Part shown: piece after piece, positions 10,776 to 20,395 of the stretch | How positions within the stretch are numbered: position 1 is the first letter of the stretch | Layout: each line of letters begins with the position of its first letter | Assembly (NCBI GenBank): GCA_014526335.1 | Contig: JACTAT010000021.1 | Location: 81,876 to 145,875, forward strand | From: Chrysaora quinquecirrha | Lineage: Eukaryota > Cnidaria > Scyphozoa > Semaeostomeae > Pelagiidae | Direction of reading: 5' to 3' | DNA: 64,000 nt | Program-made: the position numbers and the translations under genes | The notes under the pieces: generated by a model | The model's input: the letters and a program-made list of their open reading frames with translations, nothing else | Database searches by the model: none | Told to the model about the DNA's origin: nothing

Positions 10776-11889
10776 CTAGTTTGGAAACCAGGCTTGGTGG
10801 TGGATTGGAGGGGAATTCAAATACTACGGTTCACCCGAAACACAGAAAAATCCGTTCACTTTCGTGCTAAAGTACGAAGTGTGCCACTTTTTATCAGTCT
10901 TAATAGGCATAATAAAGAGATTTATACAAGATTACAATAACAGTAATCGATAAGCTATTTGAATTGACTTGTGCAAAGAATTTTGATTACGTTTTTAGAG
11001 CTTCAAGGTGAGAGACGCAGTTCGCAAGTTGTTACGTTGACAAATGTATAACTTTGTAAGTGCGGCTTTGTGGGATGAGTTCTCCAATAATAGCAGCGAC
11101 GAGCACTGAATGATAATAATAAAAAACGTAAGAAAAAGGCTAAATGGGATTTATAGGCTAAGTTCGCAGATTCCGATATTATCTGGCTTGTGGCTCCTAT
11201 TCTGGCACAAATTTTGTTGCCAAAATATTGAACTAAAACTGAATCGGTCGATTGGCTTCGCTAAGATTCTCTCCAGTTCATTTCAGCGATCGCTAGTAGC
11301 TGGCAAGTGGCTGCGCAATTTCTTCTTGTCTGTCGCCAATCTTTTCGACTGAAATGGACATACCTATTGATGATATGGAGTTTCGTCTATGCAATGAAAC
11401 TCAACCCTCAATGGCAGTTCTCCTCTTTCTTTGAGCATTCTTCCTAACCAAGTGACCACGTATCAAACTGCGGCTGTTCAACTTTTGTAAGCAGTGCCCC
11501 TATTTTTGGTATATGATTACCTTGAGATCCACTTTTTAGTGCTTAGATCTATCTAGCTCAATCATATTAACATTCTCAGAGAAAGTAAGCAGAAAATGTT
11601 TTATCTTTTGCATCTTTTTCAACATTCGTAGTAGTTCGGAACCCTAGCTGCATCGCAATTGAAATTACGAGCATTCTTCGTAATTTAAGGTTTGAAATGA
11701 CAAAAATTAGCGTACGTGACCGAGAACATGATGCTTTTATCCTAAAAGTAACGCTGAACACATCAAAAGAAAGATTTATGCACGAAACGGTTAAGACTCA
11801 AACTATCAGTTTTGCGTTTTGATGACGTCACACAAATTTCGAATCGTAATAACTTCTGAGTTGGAAACCCTATAGAGGGCTACACCCGA

Positions 11890-12700
11890 GTACCCATGTC
11901 TAAAAAAAACTTTGGGGGAATTTCGTTGAATGGATCTGTTGTTCGTTGTATTAAGCATACCAAATATGTAACTTTGCCAATTTTCAGTGCTGTATTGTAA
12001 ATAGTTTCCGAGTTATAGAGGAAAAATGTTTTGGGGCTGGGGTCAAGTACCCCAATCTAAAAATAGCTTTCGGGGGAATTTTTTTGAATGGATCTGTTGT
12101 TCGTTGTATTAAGCATACCAAATATGTAACTTTGCTAATTTTCAGTTCTGTATTGTAAATAGTTTCCGAGTTATAGAGGAAAAATTTTTTAGGGCTGGGG
12201 TCAAGTACCCCAATCTAAAAATAGCTTTCGGGGGAATTTTTTTGAATGGATCTGTTGTTCGTTGTATTAAGCATACCAAATATGTAACTGTTGCGTATCG
12301 GAAATATTTTGCAAGTTATAGAAAAAAGTATTTTTGGGGTGGGGGTCAAGTACCCCAGTCTAAAAATAGCTTTAGGGGGAATTTTTTTGAATGGATCTGT
12401 TGTTCGTTGTATTAAGCATACCAAATATGTAACTGTACTCATTTTCAGTTCTGTATCGTTAATAGTTTCCGAGTTATAGAAAAAACGTTTTTGGGGATTG
12501 GGGTCAAGTACCCCAGTCTAAAAATAGCTTTAGGGGGAATTTTTTTGAATGGATCTGTTGTTCGTTGTATTAAGCATATTAAAGTATGTAACTGTACTCA
12601 TTTTCAGTTGCGTATGGGAAATAGTTTGCAAGTTATAGAAAAAAATATTTGTGGGGCTGGGGTCAAGTACCCCAGTCTAAAAATAGCTTTCGGGGCCATT
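11890..12700. repeat. Subterminal tandem repeat, about 150-bp unit
   Basis: About five copies each contain TGGATCTGTTGTTCGTTGTA, then AAGCATACCAAATATGTAAC, then GGGGTCAAGTACCCCA and AAAATAGCTTT. The GGGGTCAAGTACCCC part is itself near-palindromic. One or two related copies in inverted orientation lie at the left end (about 9,175-9,375). Confidence 0.85.
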
Positions 12701-12889
12701 TTCTGAGTTGGGTCTGTTTCTCATTTTGTTTGGCGCATCAAACTGTGTACTTGTGCCAAATTTCATGCTTGTATCATAAAGTGCACAATTTGAATCCTAA
12801 GCGATTGCACTAATTTCTCCGGGTTGCCGTTAAGCGTTATTTACTCTACAGATGAGATAAATGATAAGATAGTGTCACATTATCAACTC

Positions 12890-14275
12890 CTGCATTTCGA
12901 AATCAACTTTCCCATTACAATGGAAGACAGCTCGCATCTCTCCAATTCCTAAAATTAATTATCCTAAAAGCATGAACGACTACAGGCCTGTTTCCATCTT
13001 ACCTGTTCTGTCAAAGATCTTTGAACGGGTAGTTATGAAACAAATTGTGAGCTTTATCGACAAAGAGCAACTTCTTTATGAAAGAGTATGTGGGTACAGA
13101 AAAGGCCATTCTACAGTTACAGCACTGCTTGGAATAAAAGACATGATCATGCAAGCCATGGGAAAGGGAGAGATTACCCTGATGGTTCTGGCAGATTTCT
13201 CAAAGGCATTTGATACAATCGACTATAAGACCTTGATACAAAAGATGCATGCACTTCGATTCTCCAACTGCTTTCTCAAGTGGTTACTGAACTACTTGGA
13301 CAATCGTTATCAATTTGTTCAGGTAGAGGATAAAGCATCAGAACTAAAGTTAACGACCTTTGGAGTGCCACAAGGATCAATTCTAGGCCCTGTCTTGTTC
13401 AACTTGTAACTATCCAACTACCTTGCTTTAAATATGCTGACGACACAACTATACTTGCGCACGGAAGGCCAAAAGAACTACCATCTCTCGAAACTGCCTT
13501 AAATGAGGATCTTGAAAAGTTAATTTCTTGGTCTTCATCCACAAATCTGGCTCTAAATCCAAAGAAGACGAAGGTTATGGTTATGAGCACAAATCAGCTT
13601 TCAAAGAAACACAGTCTTCAAAGCTACAGTCCTGTTCTAAAAATTGGGGCTAAACATCTTGAACGAGAACATTGTAGTAAATTGCTTGGTATAACCTTGA
13701 ACGAACATCTGTCATGGGATGACCATATAGCCAAAGTAACATCTTCATGCTTCAGTACCTTGTCCATATTACGAAAATTCAAAAATCTTATGCCTTTCAA
13801 ATTAAAAAGACAAGTTGCTGAGCTCCTTGTTTTGTCTAAGATGGACTACGCAGACGCTATTTTTCGGCCTCTTCCTCTGCGACTCCTAAAACGACTGCAG
13901 AAGGTTCAAAATGCTGCTGCAAGCTTTGTATTAGGCCGGTACGCCAAAGAGAAAGATGTGATCACACTCGGTTGGCTACCAATGAAAGAGCGCAGAGACT
14001 GGCACCTCATGAAACTTACTTTTAAGTACCTTAGCGATCGACATAAGCCCGAGTATATTGAAATTTCTTTGAAAGAACATACCAGGAACTTAAGGTCAAA
14101 TTATGCACCACTTATCGCGACGTCAACAAGCACTTCGAATATCTTCAGGAACGATGCGGCAGAACTTTTTAATAAACTGCCCGCAGAAATTAGAAAAACC
14201 AAATCATCCGCGCAATTTTCATCACAAACGCGCAACATCCTAAAAATAGCAGCAGCGGAAAGACTATTAGTTTGA
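12890..14275 (+). pseudogene. retro1 reverse transcriptase, frameshifted
   Basis: The first part (12,972-13,409) encodes MNDYRPVSILPVLSKIFERV, LADFSKAFDTIDY (palm motif A) and FGVPQGSILGPVLF (motif B). A frame change or small deletion follows; the next frame holds KYADDTTI (motif C, catalytic aspartates) from about 13,430 and continues to 14,275 with HLSWDDHI, the thumb, and the C-terminal IFRNDAAELFNKLPAEIR block. This copies element RNA into DNA at the nicked target. The sequence between motif B and YADD is too short, so the copy is inactive. Confidence 0.8.
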
Positions 14276-14400
14276 ATATCAATGATTTTAACAACTTTCT
14301 TAATTTTAAATATTTTCATTATTTTTTAATTATAAAACCTGTAATTTTAGTTTTAGCGGCCAGGTGAAGAGCCACTCTGTGGAGATACTGGTCTTGATTT

Positions 14401-14428
14401 CATTATTATTATTATTATCATTATTATT
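14401..14428 (+). repeat. (ATT)n 3' tail of retro1
   Basis: A short ATTATTATT run after the 3' UTR marks the end of retro1. CR1/L2-like elements often end in short microsatellite tails instead of poly(A). Confidence 0.7.
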
Positions 14429-14958
14429 TCGCAATTCTGTTCATCGCAATCCTGTTTTATAGGGAACTGAAGTTTTACATTACCTCCATAGATTGCTTGT
14501 GATACAAGGTCAAGACGTGAACGAGCATCCAAGGAAATAAGAAAGGAAATTGAAAAAGAAGTATAAATTTAAAACGAAGGATTCTTATAACATTTCCTGA
14601 CATTAGTAGCCACACAAATCATGAAGTTGGGGAGGTAAATATTCAATTTCAAATTTTATAAATTATGTTGGTGGACTTGCTAAGGAGGTCATGATTGTCA
14701 GGCCTTCCTAGATTCCCACTTACACTTTTCTTTCACAGTTTTCATTGCTGTATTACACCATTTTGCTTTGCCAAGAGAAAAGACACTCTTGTAATTGCAC
14801 AAAAAAATCATGCTCGTAGCTCATAGCTCGTAGCTTTCTAATCATTACAGTCAGAGGACCTTGTAATAAGCATGTTGATCTAAAGATCAAAGCTTTAAAG
14901 CTTTACATATCTAAAGCAGGACGATTCACTCTTACTTTACAAGCATCTAAATTTTTAG

Positions 14959-15207
14959 GCTGCTGGAATATCGCAGACAATTGACCCTTTCCTTGCGAAC
15001 AAGATTGAAGAACTTGTAAAAGAAGGTGTTGGCAGTGTAATGGAAATGCGCAGACATCTTAAACTTGTTGTTAAATCCGATTTATTTGGAAACAAATCAT
15101 TACCGCCGAAGACCAATAAAAGGTACTTTCCTAGACCAAAAACAATACGAAATCACATGGTGAAAGCTACCAGAAAATTCCGCCATTCTTTAATCGATCA
15201 AGAATAG
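14959..15207 (+). CDS. Possible exon of a CARF/ALS2CR8-like gene (part 2)
   Basis: An 82-codon open stretch starts directly after TCTAAATTTTTAG, a plausible splice acceptor, and ends with TAG. It encodes IDPFLANKIEELVKEG, VMEMRRHLK and FPRPKTIRNHMVKA. The pattern (IDP...I-x-E-L-V-x-E-G, then ...P...IRNH) resembles the segment downstream of the DCQxG core in CARF-like proteins, matching the candidate exon at 6,988. Upstream intron sequence is AT-rich. The link between the exons is inferred from homology recall and shared orientation. Confidence 0.4.
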   Translation, partial: AAGISQTIDPFLANKIEELVKEGVGSVMEMRRHLKLVVKSDLFGNKSLPPKTNKRYFPRPKTIRNHMVKATRKFRHSLIDQE

Positions 15208-15539
15208 TTAGGCCATCCTTCACACCAGAACGAGGTTCGTGAAAATTAGGCCGACTTTTTGACTGAAAGTTTATGAGTCGTAGTTGGAGCGGGGTGGTGG
15301 GGTGTGGAGGAGCGTAGACTACGACGAATGTAATAAGTCTAACCGCAAAGAACATCAGATCAGACAGTTCGGTGTTCGGTAATAGACCAGACCAGGCGAC
15401 AGGGTGGGGCATCCTCAAGGCACGTTATATTCGCTGGACAAGGCCCCAGACCTAAGGACCTCAGATCCCGAACCCTGGACCCCACCGAAAATTTAAATTT
15501 ATGACAACCATTGTTATTTACGTAATTAGATATTTAATT
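15208..15539. other. No gene seen
   Basis: No coding or repeat signature was recognised between the CARF-like exon and the CCCGCGATG repeat. Confidence 0.4.
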
Positions 15540-15766
15540 GACCTTCACACCCGCGATGTGGGTGAGTTTTTACCTTGACACCCGCGATGGGGGTGAATAT
15601 TAGTATCAGTTTAGCCTTGGAAAGACAAGATACCACTCAGCTGCCTTTTAACTTGCAGCCTTCTGAACTTTCGCTAGAGTCCGGCGAGGTTAGCTCCCCA
15701 TGGCATCCCACAACCACATCGCGGGTGTCTGAAGGTAAAAATCTCGCCCGCATCGCGGGCGTCAAG
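15540..15766. mobile_element. CCCGCGATG repeat element, left part
   Basis: The segment starts TTGACCTTCACACCCGCGATG and carries inverted CATCGCGGGTGTC and CATCGCGGGCGTCAAG blocks near its right side. A second copy lies at 54,565-54,809. It stops abruptly at GCGTCAAG, the TSD of the large hAT-like element. The missing end, GCGTCAAGGTAA, reappears at 48,631 just beyond that element. Confidence 0.7.
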
Positions 15767-16231
15767 CAGTGGCGTAGCTAAGGGGGGCAAGGGGGCGGTC
15801 GCCCCCCCCCCCAATAGTTGAAAAGTTGGTGTTTTAGAAAAGTCAACTTCTGCAATAAAATTGTAGTAGGAACAGCTACTTCATGTAAATGTAACGTATG
15901 TCTTCTTGCACGTTATGATCTTTCTATGCCTTCTATCTATTTACGTAAGTACTTGTACTTCATTATAACTAGAACTTTCTGCTAGAACATAGTTACATGT
16001 ATAATTTCTAACTGCGCAATAGATCATGTGACTTGTAAATACTATAACTTAGAAACTCTGTAAATAAGTAGTCAGTCAGTAAAAAGTCAGTACGAAATCT
16101 GTATGAAGTTAAAGTAAAGTCAGTTGATCGGACATGATAGAGAATCGTCTCTCAAATGTCGTCTGACTCCGTGTGTTCTCTGCGTGCACGTAAAACCCAA
16201 GCAGCAGTTAAAGATCCTTCTGCTACGAATA

Positions 16232-16544
16232 GTCCAGGAGGAGAGAGGGGGGTATCGTCACCCGACGAGGGAATTTACGGGAATAGGTGATTTTGGTCAA
16301 TTTGGAGGTGCTGATTCCGAATTTCGATGTTATACGGAGAAATAAGGGGCCAACTGCCTCGTTTTGACGAAAAACCTCGATTTCATGAATGATTTAGCTC
16401 AATTTAAAAGAATGCCTTTAATGCCTGTAATAAGGGTAAAAAGATGAATGAAGGCAATTCGGGGGTGCTGATTTCAGATGTTTCATGTTTTGGGGGGAAA
16501 TTACATACGACATATTGACGATACCCCCCTCTCTCCTCCTGGAC
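16232..16544. mobile_element. 313-bp MITE with TA duplication (Tc1/mariner type)
   Basis: Perfect inverted ends of about 29 bp, beginning GTCCAGGAGGAGAGAGGGGG, are flanked by TA on both sides (16,230-16,231 and 16,545-16,546). No coding capacity. A TA target and short size fit Tc1/mariner-derived MITEs. Confidence 0.9.
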
Positions 16545-16946
16545 TAGAACGATCCCGATAACAAAATGGTGGAGAATCCGGTTTGTTCTAAAGCATTAGA
16601 ACGATAACAAAATCAGTGGGGGGGTAAGAGAAATTCTAACAACCTTTGAACAATAAATAATTTTCAATGTCGGAAAAGAGTAGAGATATCATCCCACCTC
16701 ACCATACGAAAAAGTGCACAAAGAGAATTTGACATTTTATAGTTCGGGCCTAGCTCAATAAATATTTTATACAGAAATACAGCATTTTCATAAAAATAGT
16801 ATATCAAAAGGGTAATGTTGCCTTGGATGAATAAAAGCTGAAATAAAACATATTTAAAAACTTCAGAAACCAGCTGTTAAGAATTGCGCCTTTGCTAGAA
16901 CTATTTTTGCTTTCAAAGTATCTCAAACAAGTGAAAATTCCTAATT

Positions 16947-17418
16947 CAGTGGCGGAAATTCAGGTTTTCTAAGAGAGCTGGGTGGCCCTGTTTTGGATTT
17001 TTCCGACAAAAAATGAGAAACATAAGTTGCGTGCCGTAGGCACGCTCGCAATGACCGCAGGTCATTGCCCACAACAGCTGGGGGTCTGGGGGTGCTGTAA
17101 GCCCCCCAGCGGGTCCAGGGCAGAGCCCTGGCAGGGGTACAGGGGGCGGAGCCCCCGGAAGCTCATGAGATTTTGCCATCTAGGAGGTCTTAAAATGGCT
17201 TAGGATTCTGCCAATTCTCATTCATGAAATATCTTCTTGTTTGCTCTTATTTGATAAACCAACCAGGTTCAATTAAGAGCAAAGAAGAAGTCCAAAGCAA
17301 TTTTAATTCTGTACTGTCTCTACAATATCATGAACTCGAAATTTCGCTAAATGTTTCCGACAAGATCCAAGGTGGGGGGGCTTGCGCCCCCCCAGCCCCC
17401 CCACAATTTCCGCCACTG
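16947..17418. mobile_element. 472-bp CAGTGGCGGAAATT-ended MITE
   Basis: Inverted ends CAGTGGCGGAAATT are seen at both sides, with a GC-rich interior. The flanking 8-mers differ (TCCTAATT and AATATTAA), so no TSD is visible. The right end abuts the 15-mer repeats of foldback copy 2, whose own left end is missing, suggesting a rearrangement at this junction. hAT-like by its termini. Confidence 0.65.
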
Positions 17419-17854
17419 AATATTAAGATCCGAGAAATTAAGATCCGAGATATTAAGATCCGAGATATTAAGATCCGAGATATTAAGATCCGAGAAATTA
17501 AGATCCGAGAAATTAAGATCCGAGAAATTAAGATCCGAGAAACTAAGATCCGAGAAATTAAGATCCCAGAAATTAAGATCCCAGAAATTAAGATCCGAGA
17601 TATTAATGACGAACTTTTCGTTATTTAGCTTCTGTTTTACTATACCTAAACATGTATCTGCAATAAATTGCGGGGATACGAGGAGCTTCACACACATGTA
17701 CCCCGTCTTCCTTGTTCCCAAATAGGGTTTAGGGCCTGGTCAAAATAGGGTTCAGGGTGAAAATGGGGCTGTCTGTTTGCATCAGCAAAATGCAGCAACA
17801 ATATCTATATTATTCTGTTCATCACATCAAGAAAATCACCGAGTTTCCTCAGCA

Positions 17855-17923
17855 CTACAGTAGCTCAGTGGGTTAGTACGCGAACTATATGCGAACTATA
17901 TGGTCGCTGGCTCGATCCATGGT
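17855..17923 (+). other. tRNA-like segment inside foldback copy 2
   Basis: It has the same box A-like TAGCTCAGTGGGTTAG and box B-like GGCTCGATCC as copy 1, but the spacer differs: a GCGAACTATAT motif is duplicated. The faster change between the boxes argues against a functional tRNA. Confidence 0.5.
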
Positions 17924-18049
17924 ATCACCTTGTGTTTTAATTTATTAGTTTTAGTTTCCGAAAGATTTTTCTCCGATGAGCACTTCGTGATTGTTTTCGC
18001 GTGAAAATTAATAAAAAAATACAGAATAATTCTTGATAATTTTAATCTT

Positions 18050-18124
18050 GTTTGTTTTCTATTTTTAAACAATTCTCAAATTTGGCGGCCAAATTTGAGA
18101 ATTGTTTAAAAATAGAAAACAAAC
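18050..18124. repeat. Perfect palindrome, 36-bp arms, copy 2
   Basis: Same palindrome as 3,298-3,372: arms 18,050-18,085 and 18,089-18,124 around CGG. Full conservation in both copies, while flanking bases differ, is notable. Confidence 0.95.
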
Positions 18125-18491
18125 AAATTTAAGCTAAAAATACAGTGACTTCATGTTGTCTATTCCATAGGCCTAAGTTATAAGTACAGTATAATATACT
18201 AGTATGTATAAACTGCCAAATATTGGATCTTAATTTCTTGGATCTTAATATCTCGGATCTTAATTTCTGGGATCTTAATTTCTGGGATCTTAATTTCTGG
18301 GATCTTAATTTCTCGGATCTTAATTTCTCGGATCTTAATTTCTCGGATCATAATTTCTCGGATCTTAATATCTCAGATCTTAATTTCTCGGATCTTAATA
18401 TCTCGGATCTTAATATCTCGGATCTTAATTTCTCGGATCTTGGATCTTGGATCTTGAATCTTAAATTATACCATCCCATTGAAACTGGGGT

Positions 18492-18682
18492 CTAATTTTG
18501 GTTGTGTTGCGATGAAAGCCACGTTTTGTAATTTCCTATGAAAAGTCTTCTTGTTTTTGAGTTGCGCAAGTCTAGTGGAATTTCATTCCAAATTTTAACA
18601 CCAAAGTTTGCGATGAAGTGATGCTTGTAATTTGTCCTAACTGTTGGTTGCGAGAAAAGTTTCTGAGTAGTAGCTTGTCTTG
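18492..18682 (-). pseudogene. Detached 3' end of retro3 reverse-transcriptase gene
   Basis: The minus strand encodes the C-terminal block typical of CR1-like ORF2 (LFSQPTVRTNY, then FGVKIWNEIPLDLRNSK) and a TAG stop at 18,492. It begins at CAAGACAAGC (18,673-18,682 on the minus strand). The same 10 bases end the interrupted retro3 frame at 31,932-31,941, and the reading frame continues exactly across that shared 10-mer. It is therefore best read as the missing end of retro3, moved by an inversion. Confidence 0.8.
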
Positions 18683-19236
18683 GGCCAGGTCGAAAACGCG
18701 GAACTCTCGGAAATCTCGGAACGGAAAAAATTGCGCAAAAGCTCCCAGTTCCGTGTTTTCGAGTACAGCTCACCTCTACTCGAAAACGTGGAACTGTGTA
18801 AAAACGTTATTTACGATATAAAAACCCAGTTCCGCGTTTTCGAGTACAGCTCACCTCTACTCGAAAACGTGGAACTGTGTAAAAACGTTATTTACGATAT
18901 AAAAAACCCAGTTCCACGTTTTCGAGTACAGCTCACCTCTACTCGAAAACGCGGAACTACATAAAAAACGATATTTACCATATAAAAAACCCAGTTCCGT
19001 GTTTTCGAGTACAGCTCACATCTACTCGAAAACGCGGAACTACATAAAAAACGATATTTATGATATAAAAAACCCAGTTCCGTGCTTTCGAGTGCAGGTC
19101 ACCTCTACTCGAAAACGCGGAACTATATAAAAACCATATTTTCATATAAAAAACCCAGTTCCGTGTTTTCGAGTACAGCTCACCTCTACTCGAAAACGCG
19201 GAACTGTGTAAAAACCCTAGCTACAATATAAAAAAA
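18683..19236. repeat. Hairpin-repeat array A (GTTCCGCGTTTTCGAGTA)
   Basis: Starts GGCCAGGTCGAAAACGCGG and then has about six roughly 90-bp units. Each holds GTTCCGCGTTTTCGAGTA and, about 15 bp on, its inverse TACTCGAAAACGTGGAAC, so each unit can fold into a hairpin, separated by AT-rich spacers (ACGTTATTTACGATATAAAA). The first 130 bp match array B (31,942) in near identity, as expected for the two ends of one inserted element. Confidence 0.9.
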
Positions 19237-19468
19237 CAATCCTTCACAAAATATACTGAGACTCAGGTCAATTTTTGCAAACTGTACAATTTTTTGGCCG
19301 TTTTTCCGATTTTGTGTCTCCCCACCCCCCTCTAAGCAATGTTGTTGTTAGGAGAAGCATTGTGCCGCAAAATTTCAACTTGATTACCAACAACATTGCT
19401 CTGTAGGGGGGAGGGGAGCCATTTTCTCATATTCTGATGACAAGTCTCATAATTTTTGTGAAGGATTG
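19237..19468. mobile_element. 232-bp CAATCCTTCACAAAA MITE, copy 1 (inverted)
   Basis: Inverted ends CAATCCTTCACAAAA and TTTTGTGAAGGATTG enclose about 230 bp with a G/C-run core that can pair. Closely related copies of the same length lie at 37,892 and 45,345 (opposite orientation to this one), and a diverged relative at 26,262. It sits exactly between the hairpin array and the CCACCGTACTG array. No TSD was identified. Confidence 0.85.
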
Positions 19469-19850
19469 ATGGTATCCCCCCACCGTACTGAACATCCGCC
19501 ACCGTACTCTGAGATGCCTCCCCACGGCAATCATGGTATCCCCCCACAGTCATCATGGTATCCCCCCACCGTGCTGAATATCCGCCACGGCAATCATGGT
19601 ATCCCCCCACCGTACTGAACATCCCCCACCGTACTCCGAGATGCCTCCCCACGGCAATCATGGTATCCCCCCACAGTCATCATGGTATCCCCCACCGTAC
19701 TGAATATCCGCCACAGCAATCATGATGCCTCCCCACGGCAATCATGGCATCCCCCACAGTCATCATGGTATCCCCCCACCGTACTGAACATCCGCGACGG
19801 CAATCATGGTATCCCCCCACCGTACTGAACATCCGTCACCGTACTGCACA
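19469..19850. repeat. CCACCGTACTG tandem array, retro2 left side
   Basis: Tandem blocks of CCCCCCACCGTACTGAAC, ATCCGCCACCGTACT and CCACGGCAATCATGG. The array is interrupted by retro2 after CACCGTACTGCACA (19,837-19,850). The same 14-mer recurs at 28,851-28,864 on the other side of retro2. Homologous arrays form the inverted arms at 45,577-47,092. Confidence 0.9.
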
Positions 19851-20395
19851 TTTGAAATTAAGAGAAGAGTTGAATCTAGTTTCTGGAAAGTTAAACGAGG
19901 TAGACCAATGTGTTAAATCCAACAAATCTAACCTTACCAATGGTTCAAAGAAAGAAAAATCAAACAAAATAAAAAACGAGGAAGCCGAAACAATTGAAAA
20001 GAGTATTGCCACTTTGGAAAGTAAGATTGCAAATATCTCGATGCAGCCCGAAAAAATGGCTGAACTAAACGGAGAATTATTAGTTTTTCGAGAACAGCTT
20101 GACAATTTAATTATAGATAACACAAATAAAATAAACCAAGTTGCAAAAAGTATGGAAAGAAATCAAAAACAAGCAAATGACTTCTTTATTAATCAAATAG
20201 AAAAGCTGGAGAGATCAAATAACACAGATTTTAAGCGCTTTGACAGAGGAATTGAAAAGTTAAGTAAAGATTTAGACACCCTTCGTGATTCACTTCGTGA
20301 TCCAAAAACAGAAGAATTCCCAACAGATTTTTGGCCGCCACCACCCGCAGAGATAGAGCGCAGTCAGAAACATGGCATGCAGAATCAATCATTAA
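19851..20395 (+). pseudogene. retro2 ORF1, coiled-coil part
   Basis: The open frame enters from the repeat array, so the true start is lost. It encodes a Lys/Glu-rich, heptad-patterned region (from about KLREELNLVSGKLNEVD to LDTLRDSLRD), as expected for ORF1 proteins that multimerise on element RNA, then a proline-rich WPPPPAEIERS. The frame is cut after QSL by a TTAA-flanked element and resumes in the same phase at 22,062. Confidence 0.75.

Larger units (their letters stand above)
9082..12790. mobile_element. 3.7-kb long-inverted-repeat element inside retro1
   Basis: Both ends begin AATTGTGCA(T/C)TTTATGATAC in inverted orientation and continue as inverted repeats past CCCCGAAAGCTATTTTTAG. 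Inner segments at 9,700-9,945 and 11,560-11,815 are also inverted copies of each other. The right side holds about five tandem copies of a roughly 150-bp unit; the centre is a hexamer-based minisatellite. No transposase frame exists. A clear TSD was not found, so the exact boundaries are uncertain. It is a non-autonomous foldback-like element younger than retro1. Confidence 0.75.
7570..14428 (+). mobile_element. retro1: CR1-like non-LTR retrotransposon, interrupted
   Basis: The element runs from a 2A-PHD-endonuclease frame (7,570-9,081) through reverse transcriptase (12,890-14,275) to a 3' UTR with GGCCAGGTGAAGAGCC and a final (ATT)n tail (14,401-14,428). A 3.7-kb inverted-repeat element splits it at about 9,082-12,790. 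The linker jumps straight from a VIYSTDEINDK-like stretch to the start of reverse transcriptase near 12,890, which implies an internal deletion. The reverse transcriptase is also frameshifted near 13,410. It is therefore dead. It sits between two CARF-like exons, in the same direction. Confidence 0.8.
17419..18481. mobile_element. Foldback element with 15-bp repeat arms, copy 2 (left end missing)
   Basis: Homologous to 2,726-3,692. The left arm of AAGATCCGAGAAATT repeats (17,419-17,605) begins mid-array, without the GATGGTATAATTT terminus. The interior and right arm (18,222-18,470) are complete and end AAATTATACCATC. It includes the tRNA-like segment (about 17,855-17,923) and the palindrome at 18,050-18,124. 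The right end abuts the 3' end of retro3. Confidence 0.85.

Noticed and set aside
9991..10870. Long open frames on both strands (up to 258 codons)
   Set aside because: They arise from a GG-starting hexamer minisatellite whose period is a multiple of three; the peptides are pure repeats.
11576..11761. Paired small frames starting MFSVTFRIKASC (also 9,749-9,934)
   Set aside because: They are the inner inverted repeat of the 3.7-kb element; there is no known domain and both copies are short.
18683..19236. CRISPR-like array
   Set aside because: The repeats are palindromic units with AT-rich spacers that are themselves repeated, in a eukaryotic genome with no cas genes.
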